DNA of 64,000 bases, from assembly GCA_016705685.1 (NCBI GenBank), contig JADJLB010000002.1, positions 372,001-436,000 on the forward strand. The letters run 5' to 3'. Shown here one piece after another: positions 49,325 through 59,550 of the stretch (its first letter is position 1; every line of letters begins with the position of its first letter). This DNA is from Propionivibrio sp. (GTDB taxonomy: Bacteria > Pseudomonadota > Gammaproteobacteria > Burkholderiales > Rhodocyclaceae). The notes beneath the pieces were generated by a model. That model was not told the DNA's origin, made no database searches, and saw only the letters and a program-made list of their open reading frames with translations. The translations under genes were made by a program, and so were the position numbers.

Positions 49325-51214
49325 CTACGCCGGTGCAGCTTGTTGAACCGTCGTTGGGGTGATGCCGAGTTGAGCGCGCGCCGTTCGGGCAATGCCGTCC
49401 TTGTCGAGCCCGACTTCCGCCAGCAACAGCGCCTGATCGCCGTGATCGATGAAATGGTCGGGAAGACCCAGGCGAACCAATCGCACCGTACTGCCAAGTT
49501 CCTGCAGTATGCGCGCAACTTCGGAACCCGCGCCACCAATCAGGGCATTCTCTTCGACGCTGATTAGCACAGAATGTTCCCGTGCCAATTCAATGATCAG
49601 GTCCCGATCCATCGGTTTGATAAAGCGCATGTTGGCGACCGTGGCATCGATTTCCGCCGCAGCCTCCAGTGCCGGAGTCAGCATGCTGCCAAACGCAAGC
49701 AGGGCAACGTCCTTGCCGTGACGGCGAAGTTCCCCCTTGCCCACGGGAAGTTCGACCAGCGATTTTTCGACGGCGACGCCGGGACCCGCTCCACGCGGGT
49801 AACGGACGGCACTTGGGCCATCGATGCGGAAAGCAGTCGTCAACATGTTTCTGCATTCCATCTCGTCCGCCGGCGCCATCACGACCATATTGGGTATGCA
49901 GGTCAGGAATGAGAGATCGAAGGTGCCGTGATGGGTGGGGCCGTCCGCGCCCACCAGCCCGCCACGGTCCAGTGCGAAAACGACCGGCAACTTCTGCAGG
50001 GCGACATCATGAATCAGCTGGTCATAGCCTCTTTGCAGGAAAGTCGAATATATCGCCAGTACCGGGCGCATTCCTTCGCAGGCCAGGCCGGCGGCGAATG
50101 TAACCGCGTGCTGCTCGGCGATGCCGACGTCAAAGTAGCGTTCGGGATAGCGTTCGGCAAAGCGGATCATGCCAGAGCCCTCGCCCATTGCCGGCGTGAT
50201 GCCGACCAGCCTGGGGTCGGCGGCGGCCATATCGCACAGCCAGTCGCCAAAGACCTGAGTGTAGCTCGGCTTCCCTCCACCTGTTTTTCCGCCTTCAATG
50301 CCCACTTCCGGATGGAACTTCGAGACGCCGTGGTAGAGAATCGGGTCGGCCTCGGCCAGCTTGTAACCCTGTCCCTTGCGGGTAATGACATGCAGAAACT
50401 GGGGCCCTTTGAGCTTCTGGAGATTTTGCAATGTGGGGACCAGGGAATCGAGGTCGTGACCGTCTATCGGGCCGATATAGTTGAAACCAAGCTCTTCGAA
50501 CAGCGTTCCCGGCGTCAGCATGCCCTTGACGTGCTCTTCAACCCGGTTGGCAAATTCAAGCAGTGAAGGGGTGCCGCGCAAAACTTTTTCACCGGCCTTG
50601 CGCGCCGCGTTGAAGGCACTGCCGGAAAACAACCGGGCCAGGTATTTGTTCAGCGCCCCCACCGGTGGCGAAATGGACATGTCATTGTCGTTGAGGATGA
50701 CGAGCATGTCGGCATCGGCTACGCCCGCATTGTTCATGGCTTCAAAGGCCTGCCCGGCAGACATGGCGCCATCGCCAATGATGGCCACGGTTTTGCGCGT
50801 TTCACCCTTGAGCTTGGTGGCCAGAGCCATGCCGAGGGCAGCGGAAATCGAGGTGGAAGAATGCCCGACGCCAAAGGTGTCGTATTCGCTCTCGGCGCGT
50901 TTGGGGAAGCCCGAAACGCCGCCATGCGTACGTAACTTGGCCATTCCCGCCCGGCGGCCGGTAAGCACTTTGTGGGCATAGGTCTGGTGACCGACATCCC
51001 AAATCAGCCGGTCATGCGGGGTGTCAAAGACGTAGTGCAAAGCGATTGTCAGTTCGACTGTGCCAAGATTTGACGAGAGGTGGCCTCCGGTCCTTGATAC
51101 GGACTCGACAAGGAAACTGCGCAACTCTTCGCTGAGCTGCGCTAACTGCTTACGGTCCAGCGCACGCAGTTGCGCAGGGGTGGCGATGGTATCAAGCAGA
51201 GGATAGGAGGTCAT
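49325..51214 (-). CDS. dxs: 1-deoxy-D-xylulose-5-phosphate synthase
   Basis: This 629-residue ThDP transketolase-like enzyme starts the MEP isoprenoid pathway from pyruvate and glyceraldehyde 3-phosphate. It has the ThDP motif [18 protein letters not shown]...[36 protein letters not shown] and the C-terminal transketolase domain. It follows xseB-ispA on the same strand, the common isoprenoid cluster. Confidence 0.98.
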   Translation of the reverse strand: MTSYPLLDTIATPAQLRALDRKQLAQLSEELRSFLVESVSRTGGHLSSNLGTVELTIALHYVFDTPHDRLIWDVGHQTYAHKVLTGRRAGMAKLRTHGGVSGFPKRAESEYDTFGVGHSSTSISAALGMALATKLKGETRKTVAIIGDGAMSAGQAFEAMNNAGVADADMLVILNDNDMSISPPVGALNKYLARLFSGSAFNAARKAGEKVLRGTPSLLEFANRVEEHVKGMLTPGTLFEELGFNYIGPIDGHDLDSLVPTLQNLQKLKGPQFLHVITRKGQGYKLAEADPILYHGVSKFHPEVGIEGGKTGGGKPSYTQVFGDWLCDMAAADPRLVGITPAMGEGSGMIRFAERYPERYFDVGIAEQHAVTFAAGLACEGMRPVLAIYSTFLQRGYDQLIHDVALQKLPVVFALDRGGLVGADGPTHHGTFDLSFLTCIPNMVVMAPADEMECRNMLTTAFRIDGPSAVRYPRGAGPGVAVEKSLVELPVGKGELRRHGKDVALLAFGSMLTPALEAAAEIDATVANMRFIKPMDRDLIIELAREHSVLISVEENALIGGAGSEVARILQELGSTVRLVRLGLPDHFIDHGDQALLLAEVGLDKDGIARTARAQLGITPTTVQQAAPA

Positions 51215-51276
51215 TTATATACGGTGTCCAGCGTAAACAGCAGCTTCCGGCCTCAAACAAAGGCCTTGGGCGTCAT

Positions 51277-52212
51277 CTAAAAATTTCGGCAAGTGATGAA
51301 ATGGGTCAACTCAACCAGACGCTGGCCGCGTTCGCCGAAAATGGCAAGTGAATCAAGCGTCTGTTTACCAAGGTCATCGGCGAATTCGCGGGCCCGTTCC
51401 AGTCCTAACAGGCTGACATAGGTCGGTTTATCCGCCAGCGCATCCTTGCCGGCTGTTTTGCCGAGCGTGGCCGTGCTTGCCGTACAGTCCAGGATATCGT
51501 CGACGACCTGAAACAGCAGTCCGGCCCGCTTGGCAAAGCGATCAAGCGATTCGCTGGCTTCCTCGGTCAGCACTTTCCCGCACATGGCGCCAAGCATGAC
51601 GGCCGCGCGGATCAATGCCCCGGTTTTCAGAGCGTGCATCAGGTCGAGTTCCGGCTGATCCAAGGATCGGCCTACCGCGCCCAGGTCGATCGCCTGACCG
51701 CCTGCCATGCCGTTCGAACCGCTGGCATGGGCCAGCAGGCGAATCATTTCAAGCTGACGAACAGGATCGGCGAATTGACCGCCAGGGTCGGACCGAGCAA
51801 GCAGTTCAAAAGCCAGGGATTGCAAGCTGTCACCCACTAATAGGGCGGTTGGCTCGTCATATTCGACATGGCACGTTGGTCGGCCACGACGCAGCACATC
51901 GTCGTCCATGCAAGGAAGATCGTCATGGACCAGGGAATAGGCGTGAATCAATTCGACTGCACTGGCAACAGTTTCGAGTTTTTCAGACGGAGCCCCAGTC
52001 AGTTCGCCTGCGGCAAAAGCAAACAGCGGGCGTACGCGTTTGCCTCCGTTAAGGCAGGCGTAGCGCATGGCCTGATGCAGGCGTACCGGGATATTTTCCG
52101 CAGCGGGCAGGAGCATTGAAAGCGTTGTTTCAATTCGTGCCTGAACGGCACGCATCCAGTCGGGAAAGGGCAGATGCTTGCTCGGGCCGTCGGGATGAGA
52201 AGGAAGATTCAC
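51277..52212 (-). CDS. ispA: Farnesyl diphosphate synthase
   Basis: This 311-residue class I prenyltransferase has the first Asp-rich motif in DDLPCMDDDVLRRG and the second in DDILDCTA. The residues before the first motif (LIHAYSLVHDD) fit a C15 product length. It starts with GTG overlapping the xseB stop (GTGA), so it is coupled to xseB. It provides FPP for ubiquinone and undecaprenyl phosphate. Confidence 0.96.
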   Translation of the reverse strand: MNLPSHPDGPSKHLPFPDWMRAVQARIETTLSMLLPAAENIPVRLHQAMRYACLNGGKRVRPLFAFAAGELTGAPSEKLETVASAVELIHAYSLVHDDLPCMDDDVLRRGRPTCHVEYDEPTALLVGDSLQSLAFELLARSDPGGQFADPVRQLEMIRLLAHASGSNGMAGGQAIDLGAVGRSLDQPELDLMHALKTGALIRAAVMLGAMCGKVLTEEASESLDRFAKRAGLLFQVVDDILDCTASTATLGKTAGKDALADKPTYVSLLGLERAREFADDLGKQTLDSLAIFGERGQRLVELTHFITCRNF

Positions 52213-52496
52213 CGCGATTCTCCACTGGCCGCGTCAAAATCGCGCAGGATCCCATTTTCAAGAACCTGAATCTTACGTTCGGCGTCAATGAGTTGCTGCT
52301 GGCAGTGGTTAAGCAGTTCGCATCCGCGTCGATAGGCTGCTATCGATTCCTCGAGCGGCAGTAGACCGCCTTCCATGTTCTGGACAATTTTCTCCAGTTC
52401 GGCCAGAGCGACCTCAAATTTCATTGCGTCAGCCGTCGGCAACGTTGACGAGAGTTCGCTGTTTTCAAACTTGTCGGCAGAGTCGGAGCGTGCCAT
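52209..52496 (-). CDS. xseB: Exodeoxyribonuclease VII small subunit
   Basis: This 95-residue protein has the XseB core FEVALAELEKIVQNMEGG, LPLEESIAAYRRG and KIQVLENG. It assembles with XseA to degrade single-stranded DNA. The start at MARSDSAD is chosen; a later ATG (MKFEVALAE) is possible. No clear ribosome binding site is seen. xseA is not in this window. Confidence 0.92.
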   Translation of the reverse strand: MARSDSADKFENSELSSTLPTADAMKFEVALAELEKIVQNMEGGLLPLEESIAAYRRGCELLNHCQQQLIDAERKIQVLENGILRDFDAASGESR

Positions 52497-52702
52497 GTGA
52501 AAATTTCTGATAAAACGCAGCAAAATAGCTCAAGAAGGGGTCGCCGGTCAAATGAGCAGCCTCAATGGCTATGCTTCCGAACGGCCCGAGTGACGCATCG
52601 GCCGACCAGTTCGGCCGGAACACGCGGGTCTCTCGGAGTCTTGCACTGATCCCCTGGGGTGGGACTGGTGCTACACTTTGACGAATACTAGGGGAGACAG
52701 TC

Positions 52703-53071
52703 ATGATCGTAATCCAGCATCAGCCGAGTCGCGTCGAAGTCAATGTTTATGGGGAATTTACCCTTGCCGACTATAAGGAATTCGAGGACCTGGTCAACTA
52801 CAAGCTCAAGTTCGAGGGGCCGGTCGATCTTTATTTTGATTTGCGTGAAATGGCTGACTTCACCCTCGACGTGGCGTGGGAGGATATTGTTTTTTCACGC
52901 GCACACGCCAACGATTTCAACCGCATCGCGGTTCTGACGCACAGTCAGTGGGTGGCCTGGAGCGCATGGCTGTCGCAGATTTTTGTCCGTGCTGCGATGC
53001 GCGTTTTCGATGAGGAATCCGCAGCGCGTTCCTGGCTGGACGAGACCAACGGGGACGCCGGCTCGGTGTGA
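52703..53071 (+). CDS. SpoIIAA-like/STAS-fold protein
   Basis: This 122-residue cytoplasmic protein resembles the SpoIIAA-like family (DUF3478): VNVYGEFTLADYKEFEDLV, VDLYFDLREMADFTLDVAWED, FNRIAVLTHSQWVAW and a final FDEESAARSWL. Family members fold like STAS domains, and the role is unknown. GGGGAG lies 9 nt before the ATG. The sseA start overlaps its stop. Confidence 0.85.
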   Translation: MIVIQHQPSRVEVNVYGEFTLADYKEFEDLVNYKLKFEGPVDLYFDLREMADFTLDVAWEDIVFSRAHANDFNRIAVLTHSQWVAWSAWLSQIFVRAAMRVFDEESAARSWLDETNGDAGSV

Positions 53072-53907
53072 ACTATTCGACCTTGATATCCGGCGAGGAA
53101 CTTGCTGGGCGGCTGAGTGACCCGGACTTGCGGATTTTTGACTGCCGCCATCAACTGTCGGATGCGGCCTATGGTGAGAAGGCTTACGCTGAAGGGCACT
53201 TGCCCGGAGCGTATTTCTTGCATCTTGACCGCGATCTGTCCGGTCCGATGAATGGCCGGAACGGTCGCCACCCTCTGCCCGATCCGCAACGATTGGCCCG
53301 CACGCTGGGCTCAGCCGGCGTTTCGCGTGCGACACAGGTCGTTGCTTATGACGATGCCGGCGGCATGATCGCGGGACGCTTGTGGTGGCTGCTGCGCTGG
53401 TTGGGGCATGATCGCGTGGCCTTGCTCGACGGTGGCATCAACCGGTGGCTGGAACAGGGGCGGGAGTTGACGACCGATCGGCCCGCATCGGAACCCTGCG
53501 ACTTCGAAATCGCACTTCGCGAGTGGGTCGTCGACACCGACGAGGTGCTCCTCAACCTTGACCGGCGCGAGCTTTGCCTGATCGATGCGCGTGCTGCGGA
53601 TCGTTTCCGCGGCGAAAACGAAACGCTCGATCCCGTGGGCGGCCATATTCCAGGAGCGCGTAACCGGTTTTTCCGCGATAACCTGGACGACCAGGGTTGT
53701 TTTCGTCCCGCGGCTGATTTGCGCCAAGCGTTTCTTGAGTTGCTGGCTGGTGTCGAGCCCGACAAAGCCGTCATGCAATGCGGTTCGGGCGTCACGGCCT
53801 GCCAGAACTTGCTGGCCATGGAAATCGCCGGACTACCCGGGGCGCGGCTCTATGCCGGGTCATGGAGCGCGTGGTGTGCCGATCCGTCCCGTCCCGTTGA
53901 GCGCTGA
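53068..53907 (+). CDS. sseA: Sulfurtransferase, 3-mercaptopyruvate type
   Basis: This 279-residue protein has two rhodanese domains; the first is inactive, the second has catalytic C238 in CGSGVTAC. The CGSGVT loop favours 3-mercaptopyruvate over thiosulfate. A GTG start overlaps the upstream gene's stop by 4 bp, so translation is coupled. It acts in cytoplasmic sulfur transfer and cyanide detoxification. Confidence 0.93.
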   Translation: MNYSTLISGEELAGRLSDPDLRIFDCRHQLSDAAYGEKAYAEGHLPGAYFLHLDRDLSGPMNGRNGRHPLPDPQRLARTLGSAGVSRATQVVAYDDAGGMIAGRLWWLLRWLGHDRVALLDGGINRWLEQGRELTTDRPASEPCDFEIALREWVVDTDEVLLNLDRRELCLIDARAADRFRGENETLDPVGGHIPGARNRFFRDNLDDQGCFRPAADLRQAFLELLAGVEPDKAVMQCGSGVTACQNLLAMEIAGLPGARLYAGSWSAWCADPSRPVER

Positions 53908-53934
53908 GAATAAGCGCTCAATCCGAGCGCAAGG

Positions 53935-56256
53935 TTAACTGGCGTTAATCGATTCGAGCGCGCCGCTTAACGCACGTTCGAAAATCGGTTCATCGGAAAC
54001 GATGTTGGCTTTGCCATCGCGTATCTGACGAGCCAGTGCTTCAGGAGCGATGGAAATCGCTTTGGCCGAACGGTGGTTGCTGAAAAGCAAAATGCCACGC
54101 TGTGGGCTGATCCAGTTGAGTCGTTCCCGAACGATGCTTTGCTTTTCGCCATTCGGACCTTCGGATTCGTGGAACTCCACCCAGTCGCCACGCTTGAGTT
54201 CGCTGACCCGACGAAAGATTTCACGATCATCGGCGCGCCAGATCGGGCTGGCGCCAACCAGGATCACTTCTTCGACCTCGACGCCATTGTCGACGCTGCG
54301 CGTGACCAGCAAGTCGCCCTCTTCTGAGGAACTGAACGACGATGAAGCTTCCTCAGCCGCCGGTTCCGCAGGCGATTCGGCTGCCGGGGTGGCGTGCATC
54401 TCCCCTTTGAGCGCGGCCGAATGGCATTTCACCAACTCGTCGAAGAAGGCGCTACGCAGGGCATGGCTGGTATCGATGCTGTCCAGCCCTTTGTTGAGCC
54501 GGCCGAGTAACTTGGGCAACAGGCTGATCAGCCTGAGACGGTCATCCGGTGTCTTCTTGGCCACGATACTCCAGGCCAGATCATTCATCACCTCGACGGC
54601 TTCCTGCCATTCGGCCTCACTCGGATTATCATGAACGGCAATGGCATGCAGAACACCAACCCAGTGTTCGCGCAAGAACGCGTCAATCAGCCCCGGTGGC
54701 GTGTGCGTGGTCAGGAAGTTCTGGACGGACCGTTGAGCACGATCCCAACCATCGGCATCCCGTTCGCGCAGGATGACGATATTGGCCGCCGTCAGTGCCG
54801 TGCTATCTTCTTCAACTTCGCGTTCGTCGACGAACGTCTCCAACTCGGCGAGCGCTGTCCCGAAAATTTCAATGTCATTTTCGAACTCGATTTGTATGCG
54901 TTCGACGAGTTCGGCAAGTTTGCAGTAAAAGGGATCGGTCTCATCGACCATGCCGCCCCAGCGGATGGAAATCCCGGAAACGCTGCCAAGAAATCGGCGC
55001 GTTGGATGTTGACGGTCGGCGAAGAACCCCGGGTTGAGCATGGCCACCTTGAGAACCGGGATCTGGAGGCGGCTGATCAGCGCCTTGATGGCGACGGGAA
55101 TGTGCACATCGTCGAAAATGAAGTCGAAAAGCATGGCCACGATATCAATCGTGACCGCTTCGAGTCCGCCAACGCGCTGGGCGGTTTCCGAATCGCGAAC
55201 CAGACGCACCTGGTTGACGATCAGTCCTCCAGCATCACCCGACGGGGCATGCTGCAAATCGTTCAACGAGGAAAACAACAACTGATTGATGCTGGCTGCA
55301 TCAAGTGGTTCGCCAGCCATGGCAGGTGTCATGCCACCTGTCATGGTGAGATCGCCACCGCCGGAGAATCCCGCGGGCAAACGGCTAACACGCGCTAGAG
55401 CCAGACGTTGTAGTGCTTCGAGTATGTTTTCACCGGAGCTTGTGCCAGAGCTTGTTGCGCCAGCTGAGGTCAGAGTTTTGGGTAAGGTGGTTTCAGGCGC
55501 GGATGACGTCGTTGCTGCAGCGGTCGAGCTGGTACTCCGCCGATAATTCCGTTTGAGGTCGGGCAGGATGCCGCGTTCGATCAGATAAGCATTGATTTGT
55601 TGATAAATCGGGGGGAGTGCCAGGTGCAGATGCCGTTCCAGACGGCGCAGCAAGATCAGTCGCTCTTCGGCATTCGATCCTATCGTTGCACAGGCGTCGG
55701 AAAGCGCCTGACAAACGACCGGTGGGGCAAGGGGATTGGCGCTCTCGATGAGTTCGTCATGCCCGAGCAGTGCGGCGACGCGACGGTTAAGTGCGTACAG
55801 CTCGTCATCGCAGGACTCCGACAGTTGAGCTGAAAATTCGCGCAGGACGATATGTTCGGACAGGTCGTCGTCTTCGAGTAACTGCAAACCTTCAAAATCC
55901 GGAATTTCGAGCGGTGCTTCGCGATTGCAGTCTTTCTGGAGTTCCTGATTCTGGCAACGCTCGGCTGCGGCGGAAAGGTCACGGCGGAAGGTTTCAACCA
56001 GATGTGACCAGTCCTTTTCGATATCGGCCCGTAGGTCCAGATAGCGGGTCTGTAGCAGGCGTTCCCTGGTTGAATCGGCAAGCACGAAAAGCTCTTCAGA
56101 AACCGGCGTGGCCACCTCGCGTAGCCAGACATACAGGCTGTTGACCAGCTGATCCCGGCATTCGGCGAGAATCCGACGCCCCGGGCTGCGGTCACGACCC
56201 AGACTGTTCAGGGAGATCACCCTGTTGGCCGCGCTATTCGGGGAGGATTGGCTCAT
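53935..56256 (-). CDS. DUF1631 protein
   Basis: This 773-residue protein matches DUF1631, often misannotated as thymidine phosphorylase. It is mostly helical and acidic, with Ser/Thr/Ala-rich linkers (about residues 238-275 and 620-650). Typical segments are GDLTMTGGMTPAM and LISRLQIPVLKVAMLNPGFF. The C-terminus (VSELKRGDWVEFHES, GILLFSNHRSAKAISI) looks like a PilZ-type beta-barrel. Function unknown; no signal peptide. Confidence 0.88.
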   Translation of the reverse strand: MSQSSPNSAANRVISLNSLGRDRSPGRRILAECRDQLVNSLYVWLREVATPVSEELFVLADSTRERLLQTRYLDLRADIEKDWSHLVETFRRDLSAAAERCQNQELQKDCNREAPLEIPDFEGLQLLEDDDLSEHIVLREFSAQLSESCDDELYALNRRVAALLGHDELIESANPLAPPVVCQALSDACATIGSNAEERLILLRRLERHLHLALPPIYQQINAYLIERGILPDLKRNYRRSTSSTAAATTSSAPETTLPKTLTSAGATSSGTSSGENILEALQRLALARVSRLPAGFSGGGDLTMTGGMTPAMAGEPLDAASINQLLFSSLNDLQHAPSGDAGGLIVNQVRLVRDSETAQRVGGLEAVTIDIVAMLFDFIFDDVHIPVAIKALISRLQIPVLKVAMLNPGFFADRQHPTRRFLGSVSGISIRWGGMVDETDPFYCKLAELVERIQIEFENDIEIFGTALAELETFVDEREVEEDSTALTAANIVILRERDADGWDRAQRSVQNFLTTHTPPGLIDAFLREHWVGVLHAIAVHDNPSEAEWQEAVEVMNDLAWSIVAKKTPDDRLRLISLLPKLLGRLNKGLDSIDTSHALRSAFFDELVKCHSAALKGEMHATPAAESPAEPAAEEASSSFSSSEEGDLLVTRSVDNGVEVEEVILVGASPIWRADDREIFRRVSELKRGDWVEFHESEGPNGEKQSIVRERLNWISPQRGILLFSNHRSAKAISIAPEALARQIRDGKANIVSDEPIFERALSGALESINAS

Positions 56257-56613
56257 GATGACGTCCTTATTGAAATCCAGTTTGACGGCAAACAGGATGG
56301 ATCAACAGGGCGTTCAGGCATGCCGATATGCCGGCAGGCCGAGAAACCGGCTTGACTGAATTTGTACGGAAAACTTTGAATCACGATCAACCCCGCTTTC
56401 TGGTAGCTCCGCTGCCGTTGCCGTTGTAATCTGGCGGTAGGCCGGTAACTTTGCGACGCCGTCTTTCGACGGGTTTGCCTTGTTTCAGAGGCCGGAATGT
56501 TGTCACGGCCATGGTCAATGGTATCGTCCGGTTAATGAACCAGGAGAGAGACAGGTCTCACGCTCGTTTCGATACAGCATGTCAACAGGATAATAGCGGA
56601 AAACAGAAGGAAA
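56257..56613. other. Intergenic region without a convincing gene
   Basis: These 357 bp lie between the DUF1631 start and the queG stop, both on the minus strand. The region should hold the DUF1631 promoter and the 3' end of queG transcription. Short palindromes such as GGCATGCC and TGCCGGCA occur near 56315-56335. No strong promoter pair, terminator or tRNA is seen. Confidence 0.6.
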
Positions 56614-57744
56614 TCAAGGCTTATCTGCTTGAATCCGGGCCAACGCCCAGGCGACATGTTCGCGCACCAAGGCGGAAGGATGGTCCAGGCGCGAATTGAG
56701 TGCGGAATGCGTCTCCGGCGACTTCCGCGCATTGCCCAGAGCGACGGCGAGGTTACGCAACCAGCGCTCATATCCGATGCGGCGAATCGGACTTCCGGCC
56801 AACCGGGTTTCGAATTCCTGTTCGCTCCACGAGAAAAGTTGAACCAGCGAAGCCGCGTCGAGGCCATGACGCACCGCAAAATCCGGATCGCCAGGTTGCG
56901 CCGAATCATTCCACGGGCAACACAACTGGCAGTCGTCGCAGCCATAGATGCGATTACCGATCAGCGGTCGCAGGGCGACTGGAATCGCGCCTTTCAGCTC
57001 AATGGTCAGGTAGGAGATGCATAGACGGGCATCGACCTTATAGGGGGCGACGATGGCCGCTGTCGGGCAGGCCGCAAGACAGCGTTCGCAGGTACCGCAG
57101 TGCTCACCGATGGGCGCATCCGGCGGCAGCGGCAGCGTGGTGTATATTTCGCCGAGGAAATGCCAGGAGCCTTTGCGGGTCAATGACAGGCTGTGCTTTC
57201 CGCGCCAGGCAATACCCGACTGGCGGGCAAATTCGACCTCCATGACCGGCGCCGAATCGGAAAAAACGCGGTAAGTAAAATTGGGACCCTGTTCCGACCG
57301 CGCCATTTCGGTGTGTATGCGCTCAGCCAGCTTTTGCAGCCGGTTGCGAACGGTCTTGTGATAGTCGCGTCCCAGGGCATAGCGCGAGATGTAGGCCAGT
57401 TCGTCGTTGCCCAGCACCTGCGCACTCTCGGTGGCCGACGGCCAATAGGGAAGTCGGGCCGTAATGACCGATGCGGTGCCGGGCACCAGTGACTCCGGAT
57501 GGGCGCGTAGCGCGGCGTGTTTGGCCATATAATCCATCTCGCCATGGTGGCCGAGTTCAAGCCAGCGCAACAGTTCGGGTATTGCGGCCGAAACGTCGGC
57601 GCCGGCGATGCCAAGTTCGTCAAAGCCGAGTTCTTGCCCCCAGTGTTTGATTTTTTTGACGAGCGCAACAAGATCAACATTTTTCCAGTCGGTTGTCGTC
57701 AGCGTACTTGGATTGGAGCGCTTCGCTTGCATAGCCCGAATCAT
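56614..57744 (-). CDS. queG: Epoxyqueuosine reductase QueG
   Basis: The product has 376 residues from an ATG at 57744; another in-frame ATG at 57732 is also possible. It has the cobalamin-binding N-terminal domain, two 4Fe-4S clusters (HCGTCERCLAACPTAA and YGCDDCQLCCPWN) and a C-terminal HEAT-like repeat (ALVREHVAWALA). It makes queuosine from epoxyqueuosine in tRNA. It is divergent from tsaE, a frequent neighbour. Confidence 0.95.
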   Translation of the reverse strand: MIRAMQAKRSNPSTLTTTDWKNVDLVALVKKIKHWGQELGFDELGIAGADVSAAIPELLRWLELGHHGEMDYMAKHAALRAHPESLVPGTASVITARLPYWPSATESAQVLGNDELAYISRYALGRDYHKTVRNRLQKLAERIHTEMARSEQGPNFTYRVFSDSAPVMEVEFARQSGIAWRGKHSLSLTRKGSWHFLGEIYTTLPLPPDAPIGEHCGTCERCLAACPTAAIVAPYKVDARLCISYLTIELKGAIPVALRPLIGNRIYGCDDCQLCCPWNDSAQPGDPDFAVRHGLDAASLVQLFSWSEQEFETRLAGSPIRRIGYERWLRNLAVALGNARKSPETHSALNSRLDHPSALVREHVAWALARIQADKP

Positions 57745-57780
57745 AGTCCCGTTAATGACCCGCCTCGCGGTCAATCTGCC

Positions 57781-58266
57781 TTGATCCTGCCATTGCCGAA
57801 CCCGGAAGCGACCATGGCGCTTGGGAATCAGCTGGCGCCGTTGCTGGGGTCCGGCATGGTTATCTGGCTCAGCGGCGAACTGGGTTCTGGAAAGACCACA
57901 TTGGCGCGCGCCTTGTTGCGAGGTGTCGGCCATCTAGGCCCGGTCAAAAGCCCGACCTACACACTGGTTGAAGTTTACGTAGTTTCGAGCATATACTGGT
58001 ATCACTTTGATTTTTATCGTTTGAGTGAGCCAGAAGAGTTTGACGATGCCGGTCTTGGCGAATATTTCCGTGACGATGCCGTGTGCCTGGTCGAGTGGCC
58101 CGAGAAAGCGGCGGGCCATGTGCCACCCGCCGATCTTTGCCTCGTCTTCCGCTTTGCCGATAATGCTGCGGATTCCGGGCGTGTGCTCGAACTGGCCGCT
58201 TGCACAGAGGCCGGACAAAAATGTCTGAACGCCCTGAAAAACCTTGGGCTGGACGTCGGGAGCTGA
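57781..58266 (+). CDS. tsaE: tRNA t6A biosynthesis ATPase TsaE
   Basis: This protein of about 161 residues has Walker A GELGSGKTTLARAL, the switch SPTYTLVEVY, FDFYRLSEPEEF and the late VEWPEKA. TsaE binds TsaB-TsaD to make t6A37. The start is uncertain: TTG at 57781 keeps the first beta-strand (ILPLPNPEAT), while ATG at 57814 would lose it. amiC overlaps its end by 46 bp. Confidence 0.93.
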   Translation: MILPLPNPEATMALGNQLAPLLGSGMVIWLSGELGSGKTTLARALLRGVGHLGPVKSPTYTLVEVYVVSSIYWYHFDFYRLSEPEEFDDAGLGEYFRDDAVCLVEWPEKAAGHVPPADLCLVFRFADNAADSGRVLELAACTEAGQKCLNALKNLGLDVGS

Positions 58267-59528
58267 TTAAATTCGCTGGAGCATCCCTGTGTTTATTGGT
58301 CAGCCCGGTCGGTCGCGCCGCTGTGGATCGGAAACCGGGCATTCTAGCCGTACGTGTCTGGCCGGCCGAAGATTACACGCGCGTGGCCATCGAATGTAAT
58401 TCGCCACTCAAATTCTCACACTTTACAGTCAAGAATCCGGATCGTCTGGTCGTCGACCTCGAGGGTATCGAGTTCAACAGCGTGCTCGATTCGCTGAGCA
58501 ACAAAGTGGCCCCGGATGACCCGAACATTAAGCTGTTGCGTGCCGGCCGTTTCAAGCCGGGGGTCGTGCGGCTGGTCATGGAACTCAAGAACGAAGTCAA
58601 TCCGCAGGTGTTCGAGCTTCCTCCGGCGGGGGAATACGGGCATCGTCTGGTGCTCGACGTTTATCCGCTGGAAGCCCCCGATCCTTTGCTGACGCTGCTC
58701 GAGAAAAAAGAATTGCTGCCCGGCGACCCGGGCAAGCCACTTGCAGAGAAACCGGAGCAGAACGTCGAAACCAAATCCGGACGTCCACGGCAGGGCCAGC
58801 CGGTGGTTGACCGGCTGATAACCATTACGCTCGATCCCGGGCATGGCGGTGAGGATCCTGGCGCTGTCGGGCGGGGCGGCAGCTATGAAAAACATGTCAC
58901 GCTGTCCGTCGCCAAACGCCTGAAGGCCAAGATTGACGCCGAACCGAACATGCGCGCCGTGCTGACTCGAAACACCGACTATTTTGTGCCATTGCACATG
59001 CGGGTGCAGAAAGCGCGCCGCATCCGCTCCGATCTCTTCGTGTCGATTCATGCCGATGCCTTTACCCGTCCGGATGCCAACGGATCGTCGGTATTTGCCT
59101 TGTCCGAAAGTGGTGCGTCGAGCTCGGCGGCGCGCTATCTGGCGCAAAAAGAAAACGCATCGGATCTGATCGGCGGCGTCAATCTGGATGTCAAGGATCC
59201 GATGCTGGCGCGTACGCTGCTCGATCTATCGCAGACGGCGACGATCAGCGACAGCCTGAAACTCGGCAAGGCGGTGCTCGGTGAAATTGGCAACATCAAC
59301 CGCCTGCACAAGGCCAGTGTCGAGCAAGCTGGTTTTGCCGTGCTCAAGGCGCCGGATATCCCTTCGATCCTCGTCGAGACGGCCTTCATTTCCAACCCGG
59401 AAGAGGAAAGGCGTCTCAACGACGACGCGTATCAAGACAAGATGGCTGAGGCCATCATTGCCGGCATACGCAAATACTTTGCCAAGAATCCGCCGTTGGC
59501 GAAATCGAAGCTGGCAAGCGTGAATTGA
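58221..59528 (+). CDS. amiC: N-acetylmuramoyl-L-alanine amidase, AmiC-type, Tat-exported
   Basis: This 435-residue protein starts MSERPEKPWAGRRELIKF, a twin-arginine-like signal followed by a hydrophobic region ending GRAA. An AMIN domain (about 30-140) precedes a zinc amidase_3 domain with ligand His in DPGHGGEDPGAVG, Glu in YEKHVTLSVAK and His in SIHADAF. It splits septal peptidoglycan during daughter-cell separation. It overlaps tsaE. In many proteobacteria mutL follows; here a convergent glycosidase gene lies 22 bp away. Confidence 0.94.
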   Translation: MSERPEKPWAGRRELIKFAGASLCLLVSPVGRAAVDRKPGILAVRVWPAEDYTRVAIECNSPLKFSHFTVKNPDRLVVDLEGIEFNSVLDSLSNKVAPDDPNIKLLRAGRFKPGVVRLVMELKNEVNPQVFELPPAGEYGHRLVLDVYPLEAPDPLLTLLEKKELLPGDPGKPLAEKPEQNVETKSGRPRQGQPVVDRLITITLDPGHGGEDPGAVGRGGSYEKHVTLSVAKRLKAKIDAEPNMRAVLTRNTDYFVPLHMRVQKARRIRSDLFVSIHADAFTRPDANGSSVFALSESGASSSAARYLAQKENASDLIGGVNLDVKDPMLARTLLDLSQTATISDSLKLGKAVLGEIGNINRLHKASVEQAGFAVLKAPDIPSILVETAFISNPEEERRLNDDAYQDKMAEAIIAGIRKYFAKNPPLAKSKLASVN

Positions 59529-59550
59529 CCGCGCCCACGGGCGCCACGAT

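Noticed and set aside
56451-56699. 82-codon plus-strand frame between DUF1631 and queG
   Set aside because: It overlaps the queG 3' end, is Arg-rich as expected of a GC-rich shadow, and lacks a ribosome binding site.
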